This document shows, in pieces, positions 43,243-51,769 of a stretch of 64,000 bases of DNA. The notes below the pieces were generated by a model that was given only the letters and a program-made list of their open reading frames with translations, was not told the origin of the DNA and did no database searches. A program made the position numbers and the translations under genes. Source of the DNA: Planomicrobium okeanokoites. GTDB taxonomy: Bacteria; Bacillota; Bacilli; Bacillales_A; Planococcaceae. Numbering within the stretch: the first letter of the stretch is position 1; the number at the start of each line of letters is the position of its first letter. The stretch is from contig NZ_QQRS01000002.1 of the NCBI RefSeq assembly GCF_003428875.1, positions 62,001 to 126,000 of the forward strand. Reading direction: 5' to 3'.

Positions 43243-43323
43243 GGAACTCCACTTATACGAGTAGAGTTCCACTGGCCGTAAAAGCCCGATTGAATCAGCT
43301 TGCACTTTCTGAGTGCAGGCTGC
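43243..43323 (-). promoter_or_regulatory. Two hairpins between the binding-protein and permease genes
   Basis: On the minus strand CAGCCTGCACT/AGTGCAAGCTG (43323-43297) comes first, then GGAACTC/GAGTTCC with inner ACT/AGT pairs (43270-43243). There is no T run after either. Such intercistronic stem-loops commonly protect the 3' end of an abundant binding-protein mRNA and lower expression of the membrane genes. Confidence 0.5.
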
Positions 43324-43345
43324 TGTAAACTCAATCAAACAGCTT

Positions 43346-44185
43346 CTATTCGAGCACTTCCACACCTTCAAGATCTACATCGAGGAGATTGCGGCCGAAC
43401 CATTTCTCTGAAATCTCTTCATATGTTCCATTTTCAATGATTGTATCCAATGCTTCATCGATTGCTGCAAGAAGTTCTTCATCGTCTTTACGCACAGCGA
43501 TGGATGGCTGCTCGATCCATAGCGGTTCGCCGACCATTTCGACTTCAAGTCCGGCATTCTGTGCTTCAAAACCAACTACATCTGCCGTAATTACTGCGTC
43601 CAGACGGCCTTCAATCGTCAAATCCTGAAGCGCTACGACATCACTTGTGTAGTATTGGATGTCATCTGTATATTCGGCTGCTGCTGTTTCATAAGTACTT
43701 TGTCCAACTACGCCAATTTTCTTGCCTTCAAGATCCTCAGCTGATTGGATTTCGGTATTTCCTTCCCGTACAAAGATTGCTCCGCCTGAATAATAGTATG
43801 GGTCAGAGAAGCTAACCTGCTCCGAGCGTTCTTTCGTGTTCGACATTGATCCGATAATGGCATCGTAACGGTTTGAGTTCAACCCCTGGATGATTGTTTC
43901 AAAAGGTGTAGTGACGGGATTCGGCTCCAGTCCCATTTCTTCTGCAATCGCATTCCCGATATCGATATCGAAGCCTTTCAAATCGCCGCCTTCTTCAAAA
44001 CTGAAGGGTTTGTATAATCCACTTGAAGCAGTTGTGAATTGGCCTTCTTCCAATAGATCGAAATCGCTCCCCGATCCTTCTGATCCTGTACTTTCTGAAC
44101 CGGAAGACGAATCGTCTTCACCACATGCGGCCATGATCATCCCTGCTGATAAAACTATTCCTAAAAATGGATATTTCTTTTTCAT
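43346..44185 (-). CDS. Polar amino acid ABC transporter, substrate-binding lipoprotein
   Basis: The lipobox IMAAC places the lipidated Cys at residue 21, followed by a Ser/Gly/Glu-rich linker and an SBP_bac_3 domain (FTTASSGLYKPFSFEEGGDLKGFDIDIGNAIAEEM, DAIIGSMSNTKERSEQVSFSDPYYYSG). The family binds glutamine, histidine, arginine or cystine; the ligand cannot be chosen from sequence. It leads the transporter operon. Confidence 0.93.
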   Translation of the reverse strand: MKKKYPFLGIVLSAGMIMAACGEDDSSSGSESTGSEGSGSDFDLLEEGQFTTASSGLYKPFSFEEGGDLKGFDIDIGNAIAEEMGLEPNPVTTPFETIIQGLNSNRYDAIIGSMSNTKERSEQVSFSDPYYYSGGAIFVREGNTEIQSAEDLEGKKIGVVGQSTYETAAAEYTDDIQYYTSDVVALQDLTIEGRLDAVITADVVGFEAQNAGLEVEMVGEPLWIEQPSIAVRKDDEELLAAIDEALDTIIENGTYEEISEKWFGRNLLDVDLEGVEVLE

Positions 44186-44261
44186 ATCGTTCTCCCCTTT
44201 TCATTTTATGATTCACCAAAACGCCTGGGCGTTCCGGGACCTGCCTTTACATTGGGTCTAA

Positions 44262-45104
44262 TCAGATAAAAACTTCTTTCTCCATATATATCGCTTCCAC
44301 CTTTGCCAAATTCCGTTTTACTTTTGAATGTTCTTTGACATATACAAAACGCATGATTGAAGCAATCAGCGCATGTACAGCGGTGTAAGAATCGATGTTC
44401 AGATTCGAGTTTACGGAAACCTCCAGCTTTATATCGGCATATTCTGCTGCCGGAGAATCCGCGGCATCCGTAATCAGCACAATTTTGGCTCCCTGTTTAC
44501 TGGCAGTCGCCAATGTGTCGATGACTGATTTCGTATAACGTGGAAACACGAAAGCAATAACGGTATCACCTTCAGTCAGTGCTGATAATTGCCGGTAGTA
44601 TTGGGCGTCTCCATGCATCATCAATTCAGCATGATCGAGCGTCAAATTCAGCCAGGACGTCATAAAATGTGCGAGGCCGAAATCGAAAAAATTACTCGTT
44701 ACATATATATCCTTCGCCTGGCCGATGTAATCCACCGCCTGCAGGAGCTGGTCTTCGTCCGCAGACTGCTTCAACTGGGTGATGCTGGCGATATCCGCAT
44801 CCAGCAGATTTGCAAGAAAGGATTGTTCGACCGCCGGCTGGGTATCGGATTCCTCCACTTGTTCAAAGCGTTCTTCCGCCAGCTTCCTTTGCAGCACGTG
44901 CTGAAATTCCGCGTATCCACGGTAACCGAGTTTTTGGGACCATCTGATTACTGTGGATTCACTGACATTGACCCTCCTGCCTACTTCAAGTGCCGATGAA
45001 AAGGCAAGAAAGATGGGCTCTTTGAAAAAAAGATCCCCAATCTTTTTTTGTCCAGAACTAAAATCTTTATACGAGTTCGAAACGTTTCGCAGTAAATCCT
45101 GCAT
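44262..45104 (-). CDS. MurR/RpiR family transcriptional regulator
   Basis: The N-terminal HTH_6 domain (residues 1-75, with VNVSESTVIRWSQKLGYRGYAEFQ) is followed by a SIS domain (residues about 115-260, DIYVTSNFFDFGLAHF and VIAFVFPRYTKSVIDTLATASKQGAKIVLITD). SIS domains usually sense sugar phosphates. The gene lies 76 bp upstream of the amino acid transporter on the same strand and may control it, although such a pairing is less common than with sugar genes. Confidence 0.88.
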   Translation of the reverse strand: MQDLLRNVSNSYKDFSSGQKKIGDLFFKEPIFLAFSSALEVGRRVNVSESTVIRWSQKLGYRGYAEFQHVLQRKLAEERFEQVEESDTQPAVEQSFLANLLDADIASITQLKQSADEDQLLQAVDYIGQAKDIYVTSNFFDFGLAHFMTSWLNLTLDHAELMMHGDAQYYRQLSALTEGDTVIAFVFPRYTKSVIDTLATASKQGAKIVLITDAADSPAAEYADIKLEVSVNSNLNIDSYTAVHALIASIMRFVYVKEHSKVKRNLAKVEAIYMEKEVFI

Positions 45105-45359
45105 ATTTTACAGCCCCCAATGTAAAAACAAGCTTCTATACTAATTCAAGTATACTATAATGCAGGATTTCCTTCAATAATTATCCGAATATTCTTTGTA
45201 GAAAGTAAAATTTGAAGAATTATTTAATTCTTTTTCCCCACCTTACTTACACCTAAACTACTACGGATTTTTTTAAGACACCCTGCCGCTGTCCTCTTTC
45301 TCTCTCTTCAAACGGTTTTCAAGTATACTGTTTGTATAACTTGTAATGGAGTGATGTTT

Positions 45360-46112
45360 TTGAACTGGGAAGAAGGAATTTATCGACTTTTTTTAATATG
45401 GTATACAATCGGCATCATACTGTTGGCTTTTGATTTATTGCCTTCGTGGCTGGAATGGGCTAACGCCGTCTTTCTTATACTTGCTGGCACAATAGGTTTT
45501 CTATACTTTTTGAAACGCTTTGGCAAGCCTGCCGGAATCACCATCGGCTTAATCATATTCTTCGCCACTTTTATCGTTGAAGGTGCAGGCGCGAATTCCG
45601 GGTTTCTGTTCGGTTCGTATGATTACACAGATCATTTTGCTCCGAACCTGTTCGGTGTGCCCATCGCCATCGGCTTTGCCTGGCTGATGGTGGTTGCAAC
45701 GTCCCATGTGCTGGCGCGCTGGATTTTTCCGAACGGCACTTTCGCTTATGCTGTAACCGGCGGAATAGGGGCGGTCATCATGGACCTTATAATCGATCCT
45801 GTTGCCTATCGCATAAAGACTTATTGGATTTGGGAAGACACCGGCTGGTATTACGGGATTCCCTGGACCAATTTTTGGGGCTGGTTTATTGTATCGTTCG
45901 TTCTTCATCTGCTGATCGATTGGGTGATGCGCCGTAAATCGATGGCAATTGCCAATGACCCGGCCGAGCGCCGGCTTGTGCTGCTTTATCTTCTCATGAT
46001 CGCCATGTTCGCCATGCTGGGTGCCCTGGGCGGATTATGGCTGGCTGTGGCAGCCAGCACTATTCCGGCAGTGTTGCTTGTAGTGCTTGCATGGAAAAGG
46101 AGGCCACTATGA
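45360..46112 (+). CDS. Carotenoid biosynthesis membrane protein (DUF422/CruF family)
   Basis: The 250-aa protein has about seven membrane helices and the family segments EGAGANSGFLFGSYDYTD, GVPIAIGFAWLMVVATSHVLARW and GAVIMDLIIDPVAYRIKTYWIWEDTGWYYGIPWTNFWGWF (cited in parts). CruF-type members hydrate carotenoid ends at C-1'. Its exact reaction in a C30 pathway is not known. TTG 45360 is eight bases after GGAG; GTG/ATG codons just upstream are too near. It heads a four-gene operon and overlaps the next gene. Confidence 0.82.
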   Translation: MNWEEGIYRLFLIWYTIGIILLAFDLLPSWLEWANAVFLILAGTIGFLYFLKRFGKPAGITIGLIIFFATFIVEGAGANSGFLFGSYDYTDHFAPNLFGVPIAIGFAWLMVVATSHVLARWIFPNGTFAYAVTGGIGAVIMDLIIDPVAYRIKTYWIWEDTGWYYGIPWTNFWGWFIVSFVLHLLIDWVMRRKSMAIANDPAERRLVLLYLLMIAMFAMLGALGGLWLAVAASTIPAVLLVVLAWKRRPL

Positions 46113-46780
46113 TAATTGCGAAAAAAAGCCGTTTATTTGAAAAAGGGTTTGCACTCTATCTTTTGCCGTTGCTTCGCAGGTCGTTTTCTCATCTATTGGG
46201 ATACGGCATCCGAAAGATTCCTGAAAAACCGGTGATTTTCATCGCAAACCACAGTTCCTGGTGGGACGGCCTGCTGTTCTTCTTTTTGAACCACACAGTC
46301 TGGAAGCATGACATCCACATGATGATGCATGAAAAGAACCTGAGGAAATATATTTTCTTCCGTTATCTAGGCGCGTTTTCGATTGATAAGCAAAATCCGA
46401 AAGATATCATCCGGTCCCTTCAATATGCTGAAAAATTGTTGGCTGAAGGCAAGTCGGTTGTGTTATTTCCGCAAGGCGATGAATATCACCAGGAAATCCG
46501 CCCGCTCGCTTTTTCCACCGGAATCGGTTATCTGGTTGAAAAACATCCCGATGTACCGGTAGTTCCGATTACATTCTATTATTCATTCCGGCACGATCAG
46601 AAACCCGAAGTTTGGATACGGCAAAGTTCACCATTATCTATAGAGAAAATCGCTGGAACTTCCAGAAAAGAGCGCACAGCGTTTCTTCAGGATACTGTAA
46701 CCGCTCAGTTGGATGCATTAAAGAAAGAAGCCATCGCTGAAAACGTGTCTGAATTCAACGATTTACTGGGAAAGGAGTGA
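46109..46780 (+). CDS. PlsC-type acyltransferase of the carotenoid cluster
   Basis: The 223-aa protein has the acyltransferase HX4D motif in ANHSSWWDG (near residue 45) and the VVLFPQGDEYH block equivalent to FPEGTR. It is unlike the small S. aureus CrtO. In this setting it probably esterifies the sugar of a glycosylated carotenoid with a fatty acid. AAAAGGAGG lies five bases before the ATG, which overlaps the upstream stop (ATGA). Confidence 0.82.
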   Translation: MIIAKKSRLFEKGFALYLLPLLRRSFSHLLGYGIRKIPEKPVIFIANHSSWWDGLLFFFLNHTVWKHDIHMMMHEKNLRKYIFFRYLGAFSIDKQNPKDIIRSLQYAEKLLAEGKSVVLFPQGDEYHQEIRPLAFSTGIGYLVEKHPDVPVVPITFYYSFRHDQKPEVWIRQSSPLSIEKIAGTSRKERTAFLQDTVTAQLDALKKEAIAENVSEFNDLLGKE

Positions 46781-46789
46781 AGCAAAACA

Positions 46790-47899
46790 ATGATTATGTG
46801 GATTTTCATCCTTTGCCTGGCCGCTTTTCTGCTATGGACGATCTTCAATAGCTTTTTCATGCCTTCTCTTCCTAAAAAAAATCCTGCAGTCAATGGGCAT
46901 CCCTTGCTGTCGGTTTTGGTGCCCATGCGCAATGAAGAACGGAATGTCAAATCGCTTGTTGCTTCGCTCAAAAACAGTACATACCCGAAGATAGAATTTA
47001 TCATCCTGAATGACCAATCCACCGATCGGACGCAGCAATTGCTTGAAGAAGAAATTGGCGGCGACAGCCGTTTTACGATCTTGCAGGGAGCCGAACTTCC
47101 AACAGATTGGGTGGGAAAAGTTCATGCGTGCCATCAGCTTCAAAAGGCTGCTGCCGGGGAGCTTTTAATGTTTGTGGATGCTGATATCAATTTCGGTCCC
47201 GAAGCATTCCAACAGTCTATTGCATTGATGCAGCAGAAGAACGCAAAGTCGCTGTCTGGCTTTCCGGCCTTCGAAGTCGCGCCATTTTTAAGTAAACTGC
47301 TGGTTCCGATGCAGCATTTTGTTGTCTTCTTCCATTTGCCGCTGGGATTGGCGAATTATGCCTCATTTCCTGCAGCAACAGCAGCGCACGGAGCATGGAT
47401 GCTTTTTGACAGAAAAGTATATGAAGATATTGGCGGGCACCAGTCGGTTCGAAACTCCCTCGTGGAAGATGTCCATATTTCCCGGGAAATAAAGAAAGCC
47501 GGCCATCGCATGCTGCTGGCCAATATTACAGAGTCCGTCAGCAGTAAAATGTATGACACCAACAAGGAAGTTTGGGAAGGTTTTTTGAAAAATAGTTATA
47601 CAGGCATCGGGCGATCGTCGGTGATGGCAGTTTTGCTCACTCTATTTTATATACTGTTTTATGTTATTCCTTTCGCCTTGGCTGTCATCGGCATTTTTAT
47701 GCTCAAGCCGCTGCTCGTTGTCCCTTATCTGCTTATTTGCCTGCAGCAGCTGTACGTCATGCTGAGGACCCGGCAGAATCCTCTTTTGGCATTTTTGATG
47801 CCTTTTCAGGCTGGCGCGATGATTGCTGTGCTCCTCCACGCAATGCAAAAATCCCGCAGAAGGCAATCATACTCATGGAAAGGCAGGAATTATTTATGA
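46790..47899 (+). CDS. crtQ: Carotenoid glycosyltransferase, CrtQ-like (GT2)
   Basis: An N-terminal membrane helix (residues 3-20) is followed by a GT-A domain with LSVLVPMRNEERNVKSL, ILNDQSTDRT, a DWVGKVHACHQ segment and FVDADINF (DXD). Two or three helices follow, and the protein ends WKGRNYL, like the WKGRQYS end of staphylococcal CrtQ. It should attach glucose to the carboxyl group of a C30 carotenoic acid at the membrane. It overlaps crtP by four bases. Confidence 0.85.
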   Translation: MIMWIFILCLAAFLLWTIFNSFFMPSLPKKNPAVNGHPLLSVLVPMRNEERNVKSLVASLKNSTYPKIEFIILNDQSTDRTQQLLEEEIGGDSRFTILQGAELPTDWVGKVHACHQLQKAAAGELLMFVDADINFGPEAFQQSIALMQQKNAKSLSGFPAFEVAPFLSKLLVPMQHFVVFFHLPLGLANYASFPAATAAHGAWMLFDRKVYEDIGGHQSVRNSLVEDVHISREIKKAGHRMLLANITESVSSKMYDTNKEVWEGFLKNSYTGIGRSSVMAVLLTLFYILFYVIPFALAVIGIFMLKPLLVVPYLLICLQQLYVMLRTRQNPLLAFLMPFQAGAMIAVLLHAMQKSRRRQSYSWKGRNYL

Positions 47900-49377
47900 G
47901 CAAAACGATTATCATCGGTGGCGGCCTCGGCGGGCTGTCCGCAGCAGTGACTCTTGCCAATGCAGGAATGGAAGTAGAGTTATATGAAAAGAATGATCAT
48001 TTCGGCGGCAAGCTGATGCCGGTCCAACTCGGCACCCACTCGTTTGATTTCGGTCCTAATACCATCACGATGCCAGAAGTTTTTAAAGCGGTTATTGAAC
48101 AGACAGGAGAAGCCGCCGCCGATTATTTTGATCTGATCCCATTGACTACCCATACCAGAAACCATTTCTCCGATGGCCGCCACCTTGATTTTTCTTCCGA
48201 TCAGGAAATTATGCAGGCTGAGTTGAATCGCGTTGCAGCGGATGACGCGAAGAACTATAGTCGTTTTCTCAGTGAAATCAGCCGCATCTATAATTTATCG
48301 GAACGCTATTTCTTCCCTTCCACTTTTCAGTCATGGCGTGATTATCTGTCTCCGTCACTTGGAAAAGCCCTATTGCAGGTTCGGCCGGCAGAGACGATGG
48401 ATCATTTCTACAAGAAGTATTTCAAAGATCCCGTTTTGCTCCAGGCGTTCGGCCGGTATGCAACGTATATCGGATCATCTCCCTATAAAGCTCCTGCGAC
48501 TTTTTCAATGATCGCTTATCTGGAATTGGTCGGCGGCGTTTATTACGCTAAAGGGGGAAACACTCGCATAGCGGAAGGGTTTGCCGCGGTGGCAAAAAAA
48601 AGAGGGGCACGTCTTTATTCCGGAAAGCCAGTCAAAAGAATAATCGTCAAAGACGGTAAAGCTGCAGGAGTGGAATTGGATGATGGCACTGTATCTGAGG
48701 CGGACGCAGTCGTTTTGAACGGCGACCTGTTGACTGCCTTCCCCCAGCTCACCGCTGAAAATGAACGGCCGTCTTTCAGCAATGAAAAGAGCGAATCCTT
48801 CGAGCCTTCCATTTCCGCTTTTGTTATACTGGCAGGTTTGAAAACCCGCCTGCCTGAACTGAAGCATCATAACGTCTATTTCTCAGAAGATTACCCGAAG
48901 GAATTTGATGAACTCTTTGTAAAGAAAAGCTATTCCGAAGAGCCGACCGTGTATATCAGCAAGTCTTCTGCAACGGATCCTTCGGTATCCCCAGACGGTG
49001 ATAATCTGTTCATCCTTGTCAATGCTCCTGCGCTGACTCCGGATGGAAAACTGCAGATCGATGCCGAAACATATAAGAATCGGATATACGATTTTCTGGA
49101 AAACTATGGATTGAATATACGAAGCCATCTTGCAGAAGAAAAAGTCTTTACGCCTTCTTTTATAGCTGAGAATTTCAATGCTTTCCGCGGGGCTTTATAC
49201 GGGCCCTCTTCGCATCGGAAGAAAGATGCTTTTCTGCGTCCGGCAAATGCCAGTCCGGATATTAAAAACTTGTTCTTTGTTGGCGGCAGCACACATCCCG
49301 GCGGCGGATCACCCATGGTTACGATGAGCGGCCATAATGTTGCAACTCGCATTTTGAAGAAGTTCGGCCTGCTGTAA
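47896..49377 (+). CDS. crtP: Carotenoid oxygenase, CrtP-like (diapolycopene oxygenase)
   Basis: The 493-aa FAD enzyme of the phytoene desaturase family has IIIGGGLGGLSAAVTLANAG (dinucleotide site), FDFGPNTITMPEVF, YIGSSPYKAPATFSMIAY, and the end FVGGSTHPGGGSPMVTMSGH. Several segments match S. aureus CrtP rather than CrtN (GGGLGG start, GPxxLTMP-like motif, HHNVYFSED, SPMVTMSG). CrtP oxidises the terminal methyl group of the C30 polyene to an aldehyde. ATG 47896 overlaps the crtQ stop. Confidence 0.82.
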   Translation: MSKTIIIGGGLGGLSAAVTLANAGMEVELYEKNDHFGGKLMPVQLGTHSFDFGPNTITMPEVFKAVIEQTGEAAADYFDLIPLTTHTRNHFSDGRHLDFSSDQEIMQAELNRVAADDAKNYSRFLSEISRIYNLSERYFFPSTFQSWRDYLSPSLGKALLQVRPAETMDHFYKKYFKDPVLLQAFGRYATYIGSSPYKAPATFSMIAYLELVGGVYYAKGGNTRIAEGFAAVAKKRGARLYSGKPVKRIIVKDGKAAGVELDDGTVSEADAVVLNGDLLTAFPQLTAENERPSFSNEKSESFEPSISAFVILAGLKTRLPELKHHNVYFSEDYPKEFDELFVKKSYSEEPTVYISKSSATDPSVSPDGDNLFILVNAPALTPDGKLQIDAETYKNRIYDFLENYGLNIRSHLAEEKVFTPSFIAENFNAFRGALYGPSSHRKKDAFLRPANASPDIKNLFFVGGSTHPGGGSPMVTMSGHNVATRILKKFGLL

Positions 49378-49481
49378 TGAGAGCACTTAATGATAAAAAG
49401 GCCAAATAAAAAATCAGCCTGATATTGATTGGCTGATTTTAACAAGATATGCCCGCTTGAGGCATATCTTTTTTATTCGTT

Positions 49482-50312
49482 TCATAGACAAGCAAGTATC
49501 TGCTGCTTGGATTGATCAGTCACAAAATGTTTCTGGCCGAAAACGTTATAGTCTTTCTTTCGGATGGTTGTCAGAATTTCACGGTACACCAGTCCGGCAC
49601 CTTTTACAGGAATTCTTGAACTGACCGGATATTCGTTTATGGTTTCAAACGCTTTCTCGTAATAATACTCCGCTTCCTGCGCCATCTCTTCCCAGACTGA
49701 TACGAAGGCCGGCGTTACAGTTTTCCTATGAAGATCTGCTTCCTCCAGGTTGTGTTTAACCATCAGCTCTGAAGGCAAATAAACCCGGCCTAGCCCTAAA
49801 TCTTCATCGATATCACGGAGAATATTGGTGATCTGCATTGCGTATCCAAGGGCAATCGCCCCTTCTTTCAGAATTTCCGTTTTGCCCGGAGCCAGCACCG
49901 GCAACAGCATAAGGCCAACAGAACTCGCTACGTGATAACTGTAATCCAGTACGTCATCCACCGTCTTATAGCGTTTCATCAGCAAATCCATTTCCTGGCC
50001 AGCGATCATGCTGGCATAGGCTTCATCGTCCATGTCGTAATTCTTGAAGACATCGGAAAGCGCCAGCCACATCGGATTTTCAACATCAAAATTACCTGCC
50101 AGAAAATCATTGAACTCCTGTTTGAAGAGAGTCAGCCCACGAACTGGATCCGCACCTTCATCCACAATATCGTCCACCGTCCGGCAAAAAGCGTAAATAG
50201 CCCAGACAGCTTTTCTATTTTCCTTCGGCAGCATGGAAAAACTTTTGTAAAAGCTCTTGGAATTGGCGGCAATGATTTCTTCGCAAAAACGGTAAGCTTT
50301 ACTTAATTCCAT
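49482..50312 (-). CDS. crtM: Dehydrosqualene (diapophytoene) synthase
   Basis: The 276-aa trans-prenyltransferase condenses two farnesyl diphosphates head to head, the first committed step. The two Asp-rich motifs are DDIVDE (residues 47-52) and NILRDIDEDLGLGRVYLP. Its size matches CrtM. The ATG overlaps the stop of the crtN-like gene by one base (TAATG), so it is the third gene of the minus-strand crt operon. A C30 rather than C40 product is inferred from the company of CrtN/CrtP-like enzymes. Confidence 0.93.
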   Translation of the reverse strand: MELSKAYRFCEEIIAANSKSFYKSFSMLPKENRKAVWAIYAFCRTVDDIVDEGADPVRGLTLFKQEFNDFLAGNFDVENPMWLALSDVFKNYDMDDEAYASMIAGQEMDLLMKRYKTVDDVLDYSYHVASSVGLMLLPVLAPGKTEILKEGAIALGYAMQITNILRDIDEDLGLGRVYLPSELMVKHNLEEADLHRKTVTPAFVSVWEEMAQEAEYYYEKAFETINEYPVSSRIPVKGAGLVYREILTTIRKKDYNVFGQKHFVTDQSKQQILACL

Positions 50313-51769
50313 TAAGAACCTCTCCTCTCGCTTAAGGAATCACGTTCAATTTGTTCGGCAAGCAATTTGGCTCCCTGCATTACAATCGGAATACCGCCGC
50401 CAGGATGGACGGAAGCTCCCACCGCGTAGAGGCCTTCTACATCGAAAGGTTTAACTTGAGGGCGGAAAACACCCGATTGCAATAGTGTCGGACCGATTCC
50501 GAAGCTCCCTCCGCGGAAGAGGCCGAATGTCTCCGCATCGGTTGGAGTCCTTACTTCCATCCACTCGATTGCATCTTTTAATCCAGGGAACGACAATTCT
50601 TCCATCCTGTCGATCACTCCATCGATCCACTCTTTTTCATTTGCCCAATCGACATCCGACCCTGCAGGCACGGGAATCAGGGTGTACAGCACCCCTTTCC
50701 CTTCCGGTGCCAAAGAATCATCGATTTTTGATGGATGGAATGTATAGAATGCTGGATCTTCAGGCTTCTGCTTGTCGGTGAACACGTCTTTCATGTGTTT
50801 CGCATAATCATTTCCAATAAAAAATTGATGTACGTTTACTTCATCATAGACTTGATTCAGTCCAAAATACAGCAATACACAGGCAGAAGATGGAACAAAT
50901 TTCTTCTTTTTCCGTTCCGGCAATAAACGCGACACCGTTGGAAAGTCGCCGTTGTAGACTACTGCGTCAAAATCTTCCCTTCCGGATTCCAACTCCACTC
51001 CTGTTGCTTTCCCATTATCCACTAGGATCTGTTTCACTTTTTGACCTTTTCGGACAGTGACATTCGAGAGGGTGAGCAGCTTTTCCTCCAAAAGCGGCAC
51101 GATACTCGCATAACCGCCTTTCAAATAATGGACGCCGTGCTCATGTTCGCTGAAAGATACCAGCGAATACATACCAGGAGCACTGTACGGATCTCCCCCG
51201 ATATAAAGTGACTGGAGCGTATAGGCCAATTGAAGACGTTCATCTGTAAAATAGCGGGCCATCAACTGTTTTATGGAAAGCTGAGGTTTCAAAGCCAATA
51301 GATTCTTAACGTTTCCTGGAGTGAAAAATGTTTTTTTATCGACGAAAGAATGCTCAAGAAAAGCGGATTTACCGATGGCAAACCGAGTACGCCCTTCTTC
51401 CATAAAACGTCTGAAGCCTTCTTCCTGTCCGGGGAATACATTTGCCACTTCTTCTATTTGCCGCTTGTTGTCCGGGTATTTCGTATATACTTTTCCGTCA
51501 TTGAAACGGATGGTGTAAAGAGGGTCGCAAAGCAACAATTCATATTTTTCTTTCGGGATCCCCGCTTCAGCCAACAATTCCTGAAACATCTCCGGCAATA
51601 AAACAATTGTCGGTCCCTCATCAATTTTGAAACCATCACGCTCAACGAAGTTCATACGGCCGCCAAGGCGGTTTTCCTTTTCAATGATTGTCACGTCGTG
51701 CCCTTGTTTACTTAAATACAAAGCACCCATCAATCCACCGATGCCGCCGCCGATTATCCCGATTTTCAT
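50312..51769 (-). CDS. Second diapophytoene desaturase-like enzyme
   Basis: The 485-aa FAD-binding desaturase-family protein has IGIIGGGIGGLMGALYLSKQG, KIDEGPTIVLLPEMFQELL, QSLYIGGDPYSAPGMYSLV and GLYAVGASVHPGGGIPIVMQGAKLL. It resembles both CrtN and other Bacillales desaturase paralogues, and I cannot tell whether it desaturates or oxidises. It overlaps crtN upstream by four bases and crtM downstream by one. The three desaturase-family genes of the locus may divide desaturation and end-oxidation between them. Confidence 0.85.
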   Translation of the reverse strand: MKIGIIGGGIGGLMGALYLSKQGHDVTIIEKENRLGGRMNFVERDGFKIDEGPTIVLLPEMFQELLAEAGIPKEKYELLLCDPLYTIRFNDGKVYTKYPDNKRQIEEVANVFPGQEEGFRRFMEEGRTRFAIGKSAFLEHSFVDKKTFFTPGNVKNLLALKPQLSIKQLMARYFTDERLQLAYTLQSLYIGGDPYSAPGMYSLVSFSEHEHGVHYLKGGYASIVPLLEEKLLTLSNVTVRKGQKVKQILVDNGKATGVELESGREDFDAVVYNGDFPTVSRLLPERKKKKFVPSSACVLLYFGLNQVYDEVNVHQFFIGNDYAKHMKDVFTDKQKPEDPAFYTFHPSKIDDSLAPEGKGVLYTLIPVPAGSDVDWANEKEWIDGVIDRMEELSFPGLKDAIEWMEVRTPTDAETFGLFRGGSFGIGPTLLQSGVFRPQVKPFDVEGLYAVGASVHPGGGIPIVMQGAKLLAEQIERDSLSERRGS

